NCBI GenBank assembly: GCA_958413895.1
Contig: CATYVQ010000010.1
Coordinates: 1-64,000 of the forward strand
Direction of reading: 5' to 3'
Origin: an uncultured Collinsella sp.
GTDB lineage: Bacteria; Actinomycetota; Coriobacteriia; Coriobacteriales; Coriobacteriaceae
DNA: 64,000 nucleotides
Shown: piece after piece, positions 41,100 to 54,951 of the stretch
Position numbering within the stretch: position 1 is the first letter of the stretch
How the letters are laid out: each line of letters opens with the position of its first letter
The notes under the pieces: model-generated
The model's database searches: none
Told to the model about the DNA's origin: nothing
Seen by the model: the letters and a program-made list of their open reading frames with translations, nothing else
Translations under genes and position numbers: made by a program

Positions 41100-41519
41100 C
41101 TACGCCTCGCGCTCGACCTCACTCACGCATTCATTCTTGATGGTGCCAACGAGCGCCTGCAGCGCATCGACCACGTGCGGGCGAATGTCCCCGCCGATGA
41201 GCACGAGCATGATGTCGTCACCTACGGCAAGCTCGCCGCTTGCCAGCCACACGCGCACATAGCCGACACCCGGCATCGCGCGCGTCGCCTCGATGGCGGC
41301 CTGTACCTTGCTGGCGTCGTAGCCAAACACCATGCCGCCCACCTTGTGGCCCGGCGCCACGCCATCGGTCTCGGCACCGCGCGCCTCGGCCTTGGGCGTC
41401 GCGCGCACCACACCGTTATGTGTCAGATACATACCGCACGCAGGTGCCGACGAATCGGCCTTGGCCTCGCGCAGCCAAGCATCAACCGAAGGCATCATTT
41501 TGCCATTCTCGAGCATCAT
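41100..41519 (-). CDS. MoaE-like protein
   Basis: 139 residues; AAGGGAG precedes the ATG. The C-terminal half, VGYVRVWLASGELAVGDDIM followed by VLIGGDIRPHVVDALQALV, resembles the core of the large subunit of molybdopterin synthase, but the catalytic HR and PIWK motifs of true MoaE are not evident. No other molybdopterin gene is near. Either a diverged MoaE or a relative with another role. Confidence 0.55.
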   Translation of the reverse strand: MMLENGKMMPSVDAWLREAKADSSAPACGMYLTHNGVVRATPKAEARGAETDGVAPGHKVGGMVFGYDASKVQAAIEATRAMPGVGYVRVWLASGELAVGDDIMLVLIGGDIRPHVVDALQALVGTIKNECVSEVEREA

Positions 41520-41583
41520 TTCTCCCTTACCGTCGTCGAGTAGCCAATTTGGAACGGGGCTTTTTTAGCTACTTTCGAACAAC

Positions 41584-42588
41584 TTATTCCTCGACCGGCG
41601 TGAGCACCATGACAGCACGCGTGTTGCTCAGCGATAACGAACGACAGGTCACAAGCGTCACGACCTTGGTTGCCGAAGCGGCACGATCGGTGGCATCGCT
41701 CGCCACGGCAGAGGCACCGTCGAGCATCTCGGACAGGTAGTTCTTGAGCCCGTCATCGCCCTCAAAATTGGGCGTGCGCGCCTTGGAGTACGTATCCTCA
41801 ACGACCTTGGTCGCCAGCGGACGCAGCTTATACGTAGCATCCCGTGTGATGTAGTACACATATTCAATGCTATCGAACGTTGCCTGGTCAGTCGTATCCG
41901 AAATCACGTTGAACATCGACCCATCGTTCATATGGTGGCCGTAGATCGTGGTCTGCTGGTCAACCATTCCCGGCGCGGTGTCATCGCTATCCAGGAAAAT
42001 GGCCCCAGATGCATTGGCCGTACCGTCGAACAGCGTGTTGAGGTATTTGGAGTTGTTGTTGGTCTGCACCACGGGATAGTTGATGTTGGTTCCCGGCACA
42101 TAAATCCAACCCACAATCTCGGGGTTTGTCTGAGCAAGCGCATCGAAGTCGATAGTCGGCACGCCGCTGGCGTCCTTATCGCTTACATATTGCTTCTCGA
42201 TTTTCTGATACGACTCGCTCGCCTGCTTGTAGCCAATCTGTGCATTGATAAAGATGGCAGCGGCGGCAACAATCAGACCGATGCCGATGATGATGAGCAG
42301 AATGGGAATAATGGAGCGGCGCTTTTTGCGCGGCGGCTCAGTGTAGCTGGACGCCGCGCCGCTCGTTTGCCTCGGCGTCCGGGCCTGCTTCTTTGCCGTG
42401 CCATATGACGAAGGGCGATACGCAGCCGGCGCGTCCTGTCGACGATGCGTCGCCGGCGTCACAGGACGCGGCGCGCGCGGCTGCTGAGGAGAGGATGTCC
42501 GACCCTGCTGCGCCGCACTGGCAGCACCCGGCTTCGACGGATCGGGAATCTGAGAAGCCTTGAATCGTTTTCCCTGATAGTCGGACAT
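41584..42588 (-). CDS. srtB: Class B sortase
   Basis: 334 residues from the ATG at 42588. A proline- and basic-rich cytoplasmic tail (residues 1-90) precedes one membrane segment (IIPILLIIIGIGLIVAAAAI). The catalytic domain has the class B pattern: NPEIVGWIYVPGTNINYPVV, GAIFLDSDD, TTIYGHHMNDGSMF (His), TLVTCRS (Cys) and NTRAVMVL (Arg). It attaches surface proteins or pilins to the wall; no substrate gene is adjacent. The long disordered N-terminal tail is notable. Confidence 0.92.
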   Translation of the reverse strand: MSDYQGKRFKASQIPDPSKPGAASAAQQGRTSSPQQPRAPRPVTPATHRRQDAPAAYRPSSYGTAKKQARTPRQTSGAASSYTEPPRKKRRSIIPILLIIIGIGLIVAAAAIFINAQIGYKQASESYQKIEKQYVSDKDASGVPTIDFDALAQTNPEIVGWIYVPGTNINYPVVQTNNNSKYLNTLFDGTANASGAIFLDSDDTAPGMVDQQTTIYGHHMNDGSMFNVISDTTDQATFDSIEYVYYITRDATYKLRPLATKVVEDTYSKARTPNFEGDDGLKNYLSEMLDGASAVASDATDRAASATKVVTLVTCRSLSLSNTRAVMVLTPVEE

Positions 42589-42623
42589 GGCTCTCCTTAT
42601 ACTGCGGCGAAACGGCGGAACGC

Positions 42624-43088
42624 CTAGGCGTCGGCCATCTCCTGCTTCATCTTCTCGATAACCTTGCGGTACTCGGGGTCGCAAGCGCCCAGAATCTGCG
42701 TGGCGTAGATGGCGGCGTTCTTGGCGCCGTTGATGGCAACGCAGGCCACGGGCACGCCCGAAGGCATCTGCACCATCGACAGCAGCGAATCCATACCGCC
42801 CAGGTCACTCGTCTTCATAGGCACACCGATAACCGGCAGCGGCGTAAAGGCAGCCACGACACCACCCAGGTGAGCGGCCTTGCCGGCGGCGGCGATAATC
42901 ACTTTGATACCGCGATCGGCAGCGGTCGAAGCCCACTCGTGGACCTTCGCCGGCGTGCGATGTGCGCTCGCAATGACGAGCTCATAGGGCACACCGAGCG
43001 CCTCGAGCTCGGCGGTGCAGCCTTCCATAACGCCCAGATCGGACTTGGAGCCCATGATGATCCCGACAACCGGCTTCTGATCTGCCAT
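42624..43088 (-). CDS. purE: N5-carboxyaminoimidazole ribonucleotide mutase (PurE)
   Basis: 154 residues from the ATG at 43088 (AGGAGG nine bases upstream). IIMGSKSDLGVMEG, SAHRTPAKVHEW, AAGKAAHLGGVVAAFTPLPV and the ending helices match class I PurE. Its usual partner purK is not in the window. It is separated from carB by a cluster of long hairpins. Confidence 0.95.
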   Translation of the reverse strand: MADQKPVVGIIMGSKSDLGVMEGCTAELEALGVPYELVIASAHRTPAKVHEWASTAADRGIKVIIAAAGKAAHLGGVVAAFTPLPVIGVPMKTSDLGGMDSLLSMVQMPSGVPVACVAINGAKNAAIYATQILGACDPEYRKVIEKMKQEMADA

Positions 43089-43174
43089 AAACAAAGACCT
43101 CCTGTTGAGAGCGGTGACGCGGCGAATCCGCGACCCTTAACTACTGAGAGTAGTATAGCTGCTCCCGTCCCTGC

Positions 43175-43279
43175 GGTCCCCGGGTGCCCCGCGGCGGGCT
43201 GGGTTTTTATCTTCGCTCCCCTTGCTTCGCAAAGTCGCTCAGACAATAAACCCAGCCCGCCGCGGGGCACCCGGGGACC
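43175..43279. repeat. Palindrome with 32-bp perfect arms
   Basis: 43175-43206 and 43248-43279 are perfect inverted copies (inner parts GGCGGGCTGGGTTT and AAACCCAGCCCGCC). The 41-base loop has CTTCGC-type repeats. Confidence 0.9.
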
Positions 43280-43320
43280 TACCGGGGATTGCCATGACGT
43301 ACGTTGGCTGAAATATTAAC

Positions 43321-43356
43321 GTGGGATCCGTCGTTCGAATGAACGACGGATCCCAC
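43321..43356. repeat. 16-bp perfect hairpin
   Basis: GTGGGATCCGTCGTTC and GAACGACGGATCCCAC enclose GAAT. Confidence 0.85.
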
Positions 43357-43430
43357 ACTCACTTTTTATTCAGCCCTAGTCATCGCGCAAAGCCCCTTCG
43401 GCAGCACACGGTGCAGCCAAGTCACCGCAG

Positions 43431-43513
43431 GCCGGGGCGGGAGGCGGACCTTTCTCTCGGAAAACTTCGCGAAGCCCAGTTTCCGAGAGAAAGTGTCCGG
43501 CTCCCGCCCCGGC
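43431..43513. repeat. Long hairpin just after carB
   Basis: GCCGGGGCGGGAG (43431-43443) pairs with CTCCCGCCCCGGC (43501-43513); inside, TTTCTCTCGGAAA pairs with TTTCCGAGAGAAA. It may end carAB transcription. Confidence 0.8.
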
Positions 43514-43526
43514 CGGCCAGGTCACA

Positions 43527-46841
<3,315 letters not shown>

Positions 46842-46842
46842 G

Positions 46843-48282
46843 TTAGTTCTCCTCGGTCTCGGTCGCGGCGGTCTCGGCGAAATTCCAGCCGGCCAGGCGG
46901 TCCTTCGCGGTGTCGATGTCCAGGTAGTTCTCCTCGCCGTCCATGAGTCGCGTAAAGGCGGTAAAGAGATAGTGGGCATCGGTGGGGCCAGGCGAGGCCT
47001 CGGGGTGGTACTGGACCGAGAAGCACGGGGCGTCGAGCAGCTGGATGCCCTCGGCGGTGCCGTCGTTGAGGTTCACATGTGTCAGGCGAATGCGGCCAAA
47101 GCGCTCGTTCATCACGACCGGCGCGATTCCGCGGCGCACCCAGACGCGCAGATCTCCATCGGCCGCATGCTCGGTCTCGCCGCCGGAAAGCTCGGGGACA
47201 AGCTTGCCCAAGCTGGGGAACAGCAGGCCAAAGCCATGGTTTTGCGCGGTGATCTCCACGCGACGGCTTACCAGGTTCATGACCGGCTGGTTGCCACCGC
47301 GGTGGCCGAACTTAAGCTTTTCCATCTGGGCGCCGCAGGCCAGACTGATCATCTGATGACCCAGGCAAATGCCAAAGACCGGCACCTTGCCGATCAGCTG
47401 CTGCACCTGCTCGTAGGTCTCCACCACGGCATCGGGGTCGCCGGGCCCGTTGGATAAAAAGACGCCATCGGGATTCATGTCGAGCACCTGCTGGGCGGGC
47501 GTATCCCACGGCACGACGGTAAGGTCGCAGCCGGCGCGGACGAGGCCCTCCAGAATGCCGCGCTTGACGCCGCAGTCGTAGGCGACCACTTTGTGTCGGG
47601 CAGGAGCGGCAGGGGCAAGCGCAAAGTCATGCGTAGCGGGCAGGTCGGCAGCTGCAAACTCGTGAGGCGCGGGGCAACTCACGGTCTTGACCAGATTCTC
47701 GCCCACCAGCGTCGGCGCTGCGGCCAGACGCTCGGCAAGCTCATCGACGTCGAAGATCTCGGTCGAGATAATGCCCATCTTGGAACCATTGTCGCGCAGA
47801 TGGCGCACCAGAGCGCGGGTGTCGACACCCTCGATAGCGACGATGCCGCGAGCGCGCAGGTACTCCGGCACGCTGACGGCCGAGCGCCAGTTAGAAGGCG
47901 TGGCGCACATGTCGCGAACGATCATGCCGCGCATGGCCGGAGCGCTCGCAGGGCGCACGGCGTCGCCGGGGAAGGCCGACTGGACGTCGGTCTCGTCGAT
48001 ACCGTAGTTGCCGATCTGCGGATAGGTCATGGTTACGATTTGGCCGGCATAACTCGGGTCGGTCATGACCTCAAAGTAGCCCTCGAGCGAGGTGTTGAAG
48101 CAGACTTCGCCGGTCGCGGTGCCCTCGGCGCCGCATGCACGTCCATAAAAAATGGTCCCATCCTCAAGATACAGGATGCAGGGACCGCAGGTGCCCTTGC
48201 TGGTTTTGGCCAGCATACGCTGGCAAAGCTCGCTGGGCGCGAAGGTGCGGGCGGCAGCGCCCGCGGTATGGTTGTTCGCCAT
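46843..48282 (-). CDS. carA: Carbamoyl-phosphate synthase small subunit
   Basis: 479 residues from the ATG at 48282 with AAGGAGAATT upstream. Amidotransferase that feeds ammonia to CarB. The N-terminal domain contains [20 protein letters not shown] and [20 protein letters not shown]; the glutaminase triad is in [16 protein letters not shown] (Cys) and [14 protein letters not shown] (His, Glu). Both ends carry about 30-50 residues beyond the usual core: an N-terminal tail with several Cys and a C-terminal acidic tail. First gene of carAB. Confidence 0.96.
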   Translation of the reverse strand: MANNHTAGAAARTFAPSELCQRMLAKTSKGTCGPCILYLEDGTIFYGRACGAEGTATGEVCFNTSLEGYFEVMTDPSYAGQIVTMTYPQIGNYGIDETDVQSAFPGDAVRPASAPAMRGMIVRDMCATPSNWRSAVSVPEYLRARGIVAIEGVDTRALVRHLRDNGSKMGIISTEIFDVDELAERLAAAPTLVGENLVKTVSCPAPHEFAAADLPATHDFALAPAAPARHKVVAYDCGVKRGILEGLVRAGCDLTVVPWDTPAQQVLDMNPDGVFLSNGPGDPDAVVETYEQVQQLIGKVPVFGICLGHQMISLACGAQMEKLKFGHRGGNQPVMNLVSRRVEITAQNHGFGLLFPSLGKLVPELSGGETEHAADGDLRVWVRRGIAPVVMNERFGRIRLTHVNLNDGTAEGIQLLDAPCFSVQYHPEASPGPTDAHYLFTAFTRLMDGEENYLDIDTAKDRLAGWNFAETAATETEEN

Positions 48283-48446
48283 AATTCTCCTTCCCGGTCT
48301 CACAGGACCGGCTTAAAGGTGTGTAGTTAGGCCTCGCGGTATTGTAACCGCAAGCATGCCTCATGGCGTTAATTTCATCGAAATGTTTACGAAATGATAA
48401 TTATGACTTTCTATGCATAATGATTTTTTAATCCCCGTCCCAGAAA

Positions 48447-48485
48447 AATCATCCCGCGGGGCTTGTGGCTCACGCGGGATGATGG
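48447..48485 (-). terminator. Terminator after 48490-49455
   Basis: Reverse strand: ATCATCCCGCG and CGCGGGATGAT pair around TGAGCCACAAGCCC, followed by TTTTCT. Confidence 0.85.
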
Positions 48486-48489
48486 CGTC

Positions 48490-49455
48490 TTACTTTTTCT
48501 TGTCCTGTTCCAGCAGATCGGACGGCGTTCGGTCGGGCTTGCCGCCGCGGAAAATCTCGCGGCCATGCAGACGATGCTCCAGGTCACGTTCGGCCTTTTC
48601 CTCGTCAATCTTGGTCTGGCTCACCACCGGGTCCTCAATCAACGACGACACCGAGTTCACCTGCTTCTGAATGCGCTCGGCGATGGTGTCATCCATACTC
48701 ACGATGCGCATCTTCCAGTCGATATTCGTGGCGTTGGATGAGCTCTTGGTCCACACGAACGTCAGGATGGCGCTCTGGTGGCCCTGGGCGGGAAACATGC
48801 CAAAGAAGGAATCGTGCTGAATGTTGCTATCCTCGTCGATATAGGCGTGAACGTTATACACCACGCGGTCGATCTTATCGTTGAGCAGCGCGTTGGTCGC
48901 AAGCGCCGCGGCCTGAATCTGCCCGTTGGACAGCAGCTCGAGCTCGTTGGCAGACGATGTGTCCAACACCGTCACCTCGACCGTGCCCGTACGCTCATCG
49001 GCTTCATCGACAGTAAAGTCGAGCGGGAACTGCGTAAAGCCGTTGCCCCACTCAAGGCCGCCCTTCAGCGCCGTCGAAACGGTATCGACCGAAACGCTCT
49101 CGGACAGGTTGGCGGTGTTCAGACGACGCATCACGCCGTAGCCAATCTGCATGCCCACGATCAGTACCAAAATACCGATGACCACGGCCATCGCGGTCTT
49201 CGTAATGGTATGGCTCACCTGCGAGCCCGACGGATCGTCCTCGGACAGCGGGTCGATATGTTTTGCCTGGCTCGCGCGATCCTCGCTGCGCAGCTGCGCC
49301 AGCGCCGCTTTGTCACCGCGCTTGGCCGCAGCCTCCTTCTCACGCATGCGCTCGGTTCGCTTTTTGGCAAGCGTGGGATCCAAGACACCAGATGCATCGA
49401 TTTCGGAGAATAACTCCGTCACTTCTTCCGGAGTCAAAGGGTTCTTGTCAGCCAT
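48490..49455 (-). CDS. Single-pass membrane hypothetical protein
   Basis: 321 residues. A charged cytoplasmic part (ELFSEIDASGVLDPTLAKKR) precedes one membrane segment (residues about 87-109, AVVIGILVLIVGMQIGYGVM) and an extracytoplasmic domain, then a charged tail with EEKAERDLEHRLHGREIFRG. No family is recognised. It starts 19 bases after the ABC transporter gene and shares its operon, ending at a terminator. A role with that exporter is possible. Confidence 0.7.
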   Translation of the reverse strand: MADKNPLTPEEVTELFSEIDASGVLDPTLAKKRTERMREKEAAAKRGDKAALAQLRSEDRASQAKHIDPLSEDDPSGSQVSHTITKTAMAVVIGILVLIVGMQIGYGVMRRLNTANLSESVSVDTVSTALKGGLEWGNGFTQFPLDFTVDEADERTGTVEVTVLDTSSANELELLSNGQIQAAALATNALLNDKIDRVVYNVHAYIDEDSNIQHDSFFGMFPAQGHQSAILTFVWTKSSSNATNIDWKMRIVSMDDTIAERIQKQVNSVSSLIEDPVVSQTKIDEEKAERDLEHRLHGREIFRGGKPDRTPSDLLEQDKKK

Positions 49456-49474
49456 AAACTTCCTGTCATATCAA

Positions 49475-51247
49475 TCAGTCGAGCTCGTGCGCACGCGCAC
49501 CTTCGAACTGCATTCGATAGTAACGGGCATAGGTGCCGCCACGGGCGAGAAGCTCCTCGTGCGTGCCACGCTCCACAACGCGACCATGCTCAACGGTCGC
49601 AATCTCGTCGGCATGCTTAATGGTAGAAAGACGGTGGGCGATGATAATCGTGGTGCGGCCGCGTGCCAGCTCTTCGAGCGACTCCTGCACCGCCTCCTCG
49701 CTCTCGTTATCCAAAGCACTCGTCGCCTCGTCCAAAATCAGAATCTTGGGGTTCTTGAGAAACACGCGCGCGATGGCAACACGCTGCTTCTGTCCGCCCG
49801 AAAGACGGCTGCCACGCTCGCCCACCACGGTGTCGTAGCCCTGTGGAAGCGACTCGATAAAGGCATCGATGTTGGCGCGACGGGCGGCCTCGGCGATCTC
49901 TTCTGCCGTAGCACCCGGCTTGCCGTAGGCGATGTTCTCGCCAATCGTACCGTCAAACAGATAGACATCCTGCTGCACCAAGCCGATGGCGCGACGCAGG
50001 CTCTGCTGCGTCACATCACGCACGTCCTGGCCGTCGATGCTAATGGATCCGGCAGCCACGTCATAAAAGCGCGGCAGCAGCGAACAGGTCGTGGACTTGC
50101 CACCGCCCGAAGGACCAACCAAAGCGATGGTCTGCCCGGGCTTGATGGACAGGTCCATATGGTCGATAACGGGACGCTCGTCGGCATCGCCCTCGCCCAG
50201 CTCAACATCCTCGTAGTTAAAGCACACGTCGTGATAATCCACGGCGCCGGCAGTCACCTGCAGATCCGTAGCGCCCGGCTTGTCCTGGATATCCGGCGCG
50301 GTCGAGAGCACCTCGTCCATACGCTTAAAGCCGGCGATAGCCTTCTGATACGTTTCGGCCGAATTGACGAGTGTCTCGAGCGGCGTGCAGAACAGCGAAA
50401 TATAGAGTGCAAAGGTCGCCATATCGACCGCCTGCAGCTGTCCCTGGGCGACCAGCCAGCCGCCCAGCAGCACCACGATCACATAGAGCACACCCGAGAG
50501 CAGGCCATACGTCGCGGTATAGACGCCCATGGCGTGATACATGTTCTCCTTGGACGAAAGATAGCGATTGTTGGAGGCACGGAACTTGAAGCGTTCGGTC
50601 TCCTCATTGGCAAAGCTCTTGACCACGCGCATGCCCGCCAGCGAATCCTGCAGCTGAGCATTAATACCGCTGATCTTTTTGCGGTTGTCGCTGAAGACCT
50701 CGCGCATGCGCATGTTCTGCCAAAACATGATGACTGCAAACACCACCGTCACCACGGCCATGGCAAGCGCCAGCACCGGGGCAATAGCAAAGAGGATCAC
50801 AAACGAGCCGACGATCTCGATGCCGCAGATGATAATCCACTCGGGCACATGGTGTGCCGCCTCGCAGATATCGAACAGGTCGTTGACCACGCGGCTCATC
50901 ATGTCACCCGAACTGTTGCGATCGAAGTACGCAAAGCTAAAGCGCTCGTACTGATCGAACAGGTCCTCGCGCATCTTGGACTCCATGCGCGCGCCCATCA
51001 CGTGGCCCCAGTAACTCACAAAGTAGCGACAGGCGCAACGGATGGCATACATCAGTACCAGGCCAACCGCGATCATACCGAGCGCCTGCATAATCGCAGC
51101 CTGACCCTGGGTAAAGAGCCCACCGGTCAGATTGCGCAGAATAATGGGAAACGCCAGGTCAATGGCGGCAAGCACCAGGGCACAAACAGTATCGGCAACA
51201 AAAAGCCCCATCTGGGGCTTGTAATAAGACAAAAACCTTTTCAGCAT
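49475..51247 (-). CDS. ABC transporter, fused permease and ATPase
   Basis: 590 residues from the ATG at 51247. Six-helix ABC_membrane domain (residues 10-300) and a nucleotide-binding domain: GPSGGGKSTTCSLLPRFYDV, LVQQDVYLFDGTIGENIAYG, SRLSGGQKQRVAIARVFL, ILILDEATSALDNESEE and IAHRLSTIKHADEI. The half-transporter layout fits MsbA/lipid- or multidrug-type exporters acting as dimers; the substrate is unknown. A 10-bp hairpin (51259-51280) sits directly upstream of its ribosome site. Followed by 48490-49455. Confidence 0.94.
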   Translation of the reverse strand: MLKRFLSYYKPQMGLFVADTVCALVLAAIDLAFPIILRNLTGGLFTQGQAAIMQALGMIAVGLVLMYAIRCACRYFVSYWGHVMGARMESKMREDLFDQYERFSFAYFDRNSSGDMMSRVVNDLFDICEAAHHVPEWIIICGIEIVGSFVILFAIAPVLALAMAVVTVVFAVIMFWQNMRMREVFSDNRKKISGINAQLQDSLAGMRVVKSFANEETERFKFRASNNRYLSSKENMYHAMGVYTATYGLLSGVLYVIVVLLGGWLVAQGQLQAVDMATFALYISLFCTPLETLVNSAETYQKAIAGFKRMDEVLSTAPDIQDKPGATDLQVTAGAVDYHDVCFNYEDVELGEGDADERPVIDHMDLSIKPGQTIALVGPSGGGKSTTCSLLPRFYDVAAGSISIDGQDVRDVTQQSLRRAIGLVQQDVYLFDGTIGENIAYGKPGATAEEIAEAARRANIDAFIESLPQGYDTVVGERGSRLSGGQKQRVAIARVFLKNPKILILDEATSALDNESEEAVQESLEELARGRTTIIIAHRLSTIKHADEIATVEHGRVVERGTHEELLARGGTYARYYRMQFEGARAHELD

Positions 51248-51258
51248 AATCACCTTAC

Positions 51259-51280
51259 GCGGTTTTACCAAACCGCGTTT
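51259..51280 (-). promoter_or_regulatory. Hairpin in the leader of the ABC transporter gene
   Basis: Reverse strand: ACGCGGTTT and AAACCGCGT pair around GGTA, ending right before TAAGGTGATTATG. The stem adjoins the ribosome site, so it could limit translation; no T-tract follows. Confidence 0.4.
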
Positions 51281-51295
51281 CGTCTCGACGCTGCA

Positions 51296-51391
51296 AGTGC
51301 TCCATTTGGACAATCTGGCCTTCAATCGTCGGTCGCGTATATCCATACGCTTCCCTCCTCTTTTAGGCCACCTTGTCTCAAATGGAGCACT
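51296..51391. repeat. Palindromic element upstream of the ABC transporter gene
   Basis: AGTGCTCCATTTG (51296-51308) is matched by the reverse complement of CAAATGGAGCACT (51379-51391), with inner GACAA and GGCC also paired. The interior is about 45 bases. Confidence 0.75.
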
Positions 51392-51431
51392 TTCGCTGAC
51401 TTACACAAACCTACGGGATCATTCCCGCTCG

Positions 51432-52127
51432 TTAAGGATCGGCCCCACCCAAGCGGTGCGCGATGCTGTCGCAGGCCAAGGCGCCTACGACGGTCTTGGC
51501 GTCTTCGATCTTGCCGTCGAGTACGGCGTCGATCAGCTCGTGCAGCGGCACCAGGTCCACGTTGACAAACTCGTCATCATCGGGGTTGGGCGCATCAAAC
51601 TCGAGCTTGGTAGCCAAGTAGATGTGGATGATCTCATCGCAAAAACCGCAGGACGTGACAATCGACGTCAAAAAGCGAATACGACCAGCCCTAAAGCCCG
51701 TCTCCTCATGCAGTTCGCGCTTGGCGCAATCGAGCGGGTCCTCGCCTGGATCGAGCTTGCCGGCGGGAATCTCGACCGTCACGCGGTCGATGGCGGTGCG
51801 GTACTGACGCACCAGTACGATCTTGCCGCTCTCGGTCAGTGCCACAACGGCCGCCGCACCCGGATGGCGAACGATATCGCGGGCGCTGCGGTGACCGTTG
51901 GGCAGCTCAACCTCAAGACGGTGGACGTCGAGGATCTTGCCCTTCCAGGCGCACTCCTCCGAAAGAATCTTCTCGTGCAGCTCGACATCGTGCGGGTCGT
52001 CGTCGCCCAGCACCAGCGCCGGCTCGTCAGCGACCTCGCCGCCAGGCTCGCCCTCGGCGTGCCCATACATGCGGCTGTCCTCTTCGACGATCTGCGCATC
52101 CACGAGCTCTTCGCTCTTCTCGTCCAT
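51432..52127 (-). CDS. Nudix hydrolase, ADP-ribose pyrophosphatase type
   Basis: 231 residues from the ATG at 52127, with AGAGGA eight bases upstream; the ATG at 52136 is too close to the ribosome site. The Nudix box is intact: GKLDPGEDPLDCAKRELHEE followed by TG. Upstream VRQYRTAIDRVTVEIPAG is typical of ADP-sugar hydrolases. An acidic N-terminal stretch of about 50 residues is extra. It follows purD by 21 bases. Confidence 0.92.
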   Translation of the reverse strand: MDEKSEELVDAQIVEEDSRMYGHAEGEPGGEVADEPALVLGDDDPHDVELHEKILSEECAWKGKILDVHRLEVELPNGHRSARDIVRHPGAAAVVALTESGKIVLVRQYRTAIDRVTVEIPAGKLDPGEDPLDCAKRELHEETGFRAGRIRFLTSIVTSCGFCDEIIHIYLATKLEFDAPNPDDDEFVNVDLVPLHELIDAVLDGKIEDAKTVVGALACDSIAHRLGGADP

Positions 52128-52148
52128 CCGTCTCATTCCTCTCGGACT

Positions 52149-53453
52149 TTAGGCATCCCAGGCGTCGCGGCCGCGCAGCGCGCGCAGGCCAATGTCGTGA
52201 CGCAGGGTCTTGCCCTCAAAATCAATCTTCTCGCAGGCCTCGTAGGCAAGGTTGCGAGCGTTCTCGAACGTGTCGCCCAGAGCGGTCACGGCAAGCACGC
52301 GGCCACCATTGGTCACGAGCTGGCCGTCCACCACGGCAGTGCCCGCGTGATACACGGTCACGTTCTCCATGGCCTCGGCATCCTCAATACCGGTGATGAC
52401 CTTGCCTTTCTCGTAGCTGCCGGGGTAGCCCGCGCTCGTCAGGACAACGGCCACGGCCCACTCGTCGCGCCAGTCGAGTTCAATCTGGTCGAGCTCGCAG
52501 TTGGCACAAGCCAGCATGACCTCGACCAGGTCGTTCTTAAGGCGCGGCAGCACGACCTGCGTCTCGGGGTCGCCAAAGCGGGCGTTGAACTCCAACACCT
52601 TGGGGCCGGCAGGCGTGAGCATAAAGCCGCCGTACAGGCAGCCGCGGTAGTCGATACCCTCGGCAGCGAGCTCGGCCACGGTCTGCTCCATGACCTTCAC
52701 CATGGTGGCGTGCTCCTCGTCAGTCACGATGGGCACCGGGCTGTAGACGCCCATGCCGCCGGTGTTGGGACCAAGGTCGCCCTCAAGCGCGCGCTTGTGG
52801 TCCTGCGAGGTGGCCATGGGGCGCACGGTCTTGCCGTCGGTAAAGGCCAGCAGCGAGCACTCGGGGCCGGTCAGCATCTCCTCGATGACCACGGTGTTGC
52901 CGGCATCGCCAAAGGTGCCGCCAAAACACTCGCGCACGGCCTCCTCGGCCTGCTCAAGTTCGGTCGCCACGATAACGCCCTTGCCCGCGGCAAGGCCGTC
53001 GGCCTTGACGACCAGCGGGGCGCCCTGCTCGCGCACGTAGGCGAGAGCCGAAGCCTCGTCGGTAAACGAACCATAGGCTGCCGTCGGAATGCCCGCACGC
53101 TCCATGAGCTGCTTGGAGAACAGCTTGGAGCCCTCCATCTGGGCACCCTCGGCACCCGGGCCAAAGCAGGGAATACCCGCCGCGCGTACGGCGTCGGCCA
53201 CGCCCGCCACGAGCGGAGCCTCGGGGCCAATTACCACGAGTCCGCATCCGTGGCTCTGGGCAAACGCCGCCACGGCCGCAGGATCGCAGTCGTCGAGAAC
53301 AACGTTCTCGCCGCAGCTCGCGGTGCCGCCGTTACCCGGCGCAATGTAGAGCTTGCCGGCGCGCGGTGATGCTGCGAGCTTAGCTGCCAAAGCATGCTCA
53401 CGGCCGCCGCTGCCCAACAACAGGATGTCGATGGTTTGAGTGTCCGCCTTCAA
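52149..53453 (-). CDS. purD: Phosphoribosylamine-glycine ligase
   Basis: 434 residues. Second step of purine synthesis. [20 protein letters not shown] at the N-terminus, [20 protein letters not shown], the ATP-grasp [26 protein letters not shown] and [18 protein letters not shown] are characteristic. Followed closely by the Nudix gene. The purine genes are split here among four sites in the window. Confidence 0.97.
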   Translation of the reverse strand: MKADTQTIDILLLGSGGREHALAAKLAASPRAGKLYIAPGNGGTASCGENVVLDDCDPAAVAAFAQSHGCGLVVIGPEAPLVAGVADAVRAAGIPCFGPGAEGAQMEGSKLFSKQLMERAGIPTAAYGSFTDEASALAYVREQGAPLVVKADGLAAGKGVIVATELEQAEEAVRECFGGTFGDAGNTVVIEEMLTGPECSLLAFTDGKTVRPMATSQDHKRALEGDLGPNTGGMGVYSPVPIVTDEEHATMVKVMEQTVAELAAEGIDYRGCLYGGFMLTPAGPKVLEFNARFGDPETQVVLPRLKNDLVEVMLACANCELDQIELDWRDEWAVAVVLTSAGYPGSYEKGKVITGIEDAEAMENVTVYHAGTAVVDGQLVTNGGRVLAVTALGDTFENARNLAYEACEKIDFEGKTLRHDIGLRALRGRDAWDA

Positions 53454-53507
53454 GGGTGCCTCCTCTATGGATTAACGGCCCGCTCCGCGCGAGCCCTTTG
53501 CAAGCAA

Positions 53508-53549
53508 ATATACCCCTCGGCCGCCCGCTTGGGCTGCAAAGGGGTATAT
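53508..53549. terminator. Hairpin after purA
   Basis: ATATACCCCT pairs with AGGGGTATAT; inner GCCC/GGGC adds to the stem. It lies about 20 bases past the purA stop; no strong T-tract. Confidence 0.5.
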
Positions 53550-53571
53550 CGCAATAACCAAATAGTCCCGA

Positions 53572-54867
<1,296 letters not shown>

Positions 54868-54951
54868 TTACATTCATGGACTGTCTACGCGCCACGCCGG
54901 CACGCAGAAGCACAAAACATTCCCAGTATACCCGTGCAACGGGCGCCTGTC

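Noticed and set aside
48380..48425. AT-rich near-palindromes upstream of carA as ArgR boxes
   Set aside because: The match to the TGAAT...ATTCA consensus is poor, and no ArgR site can be claimed from one AT-rich patch.
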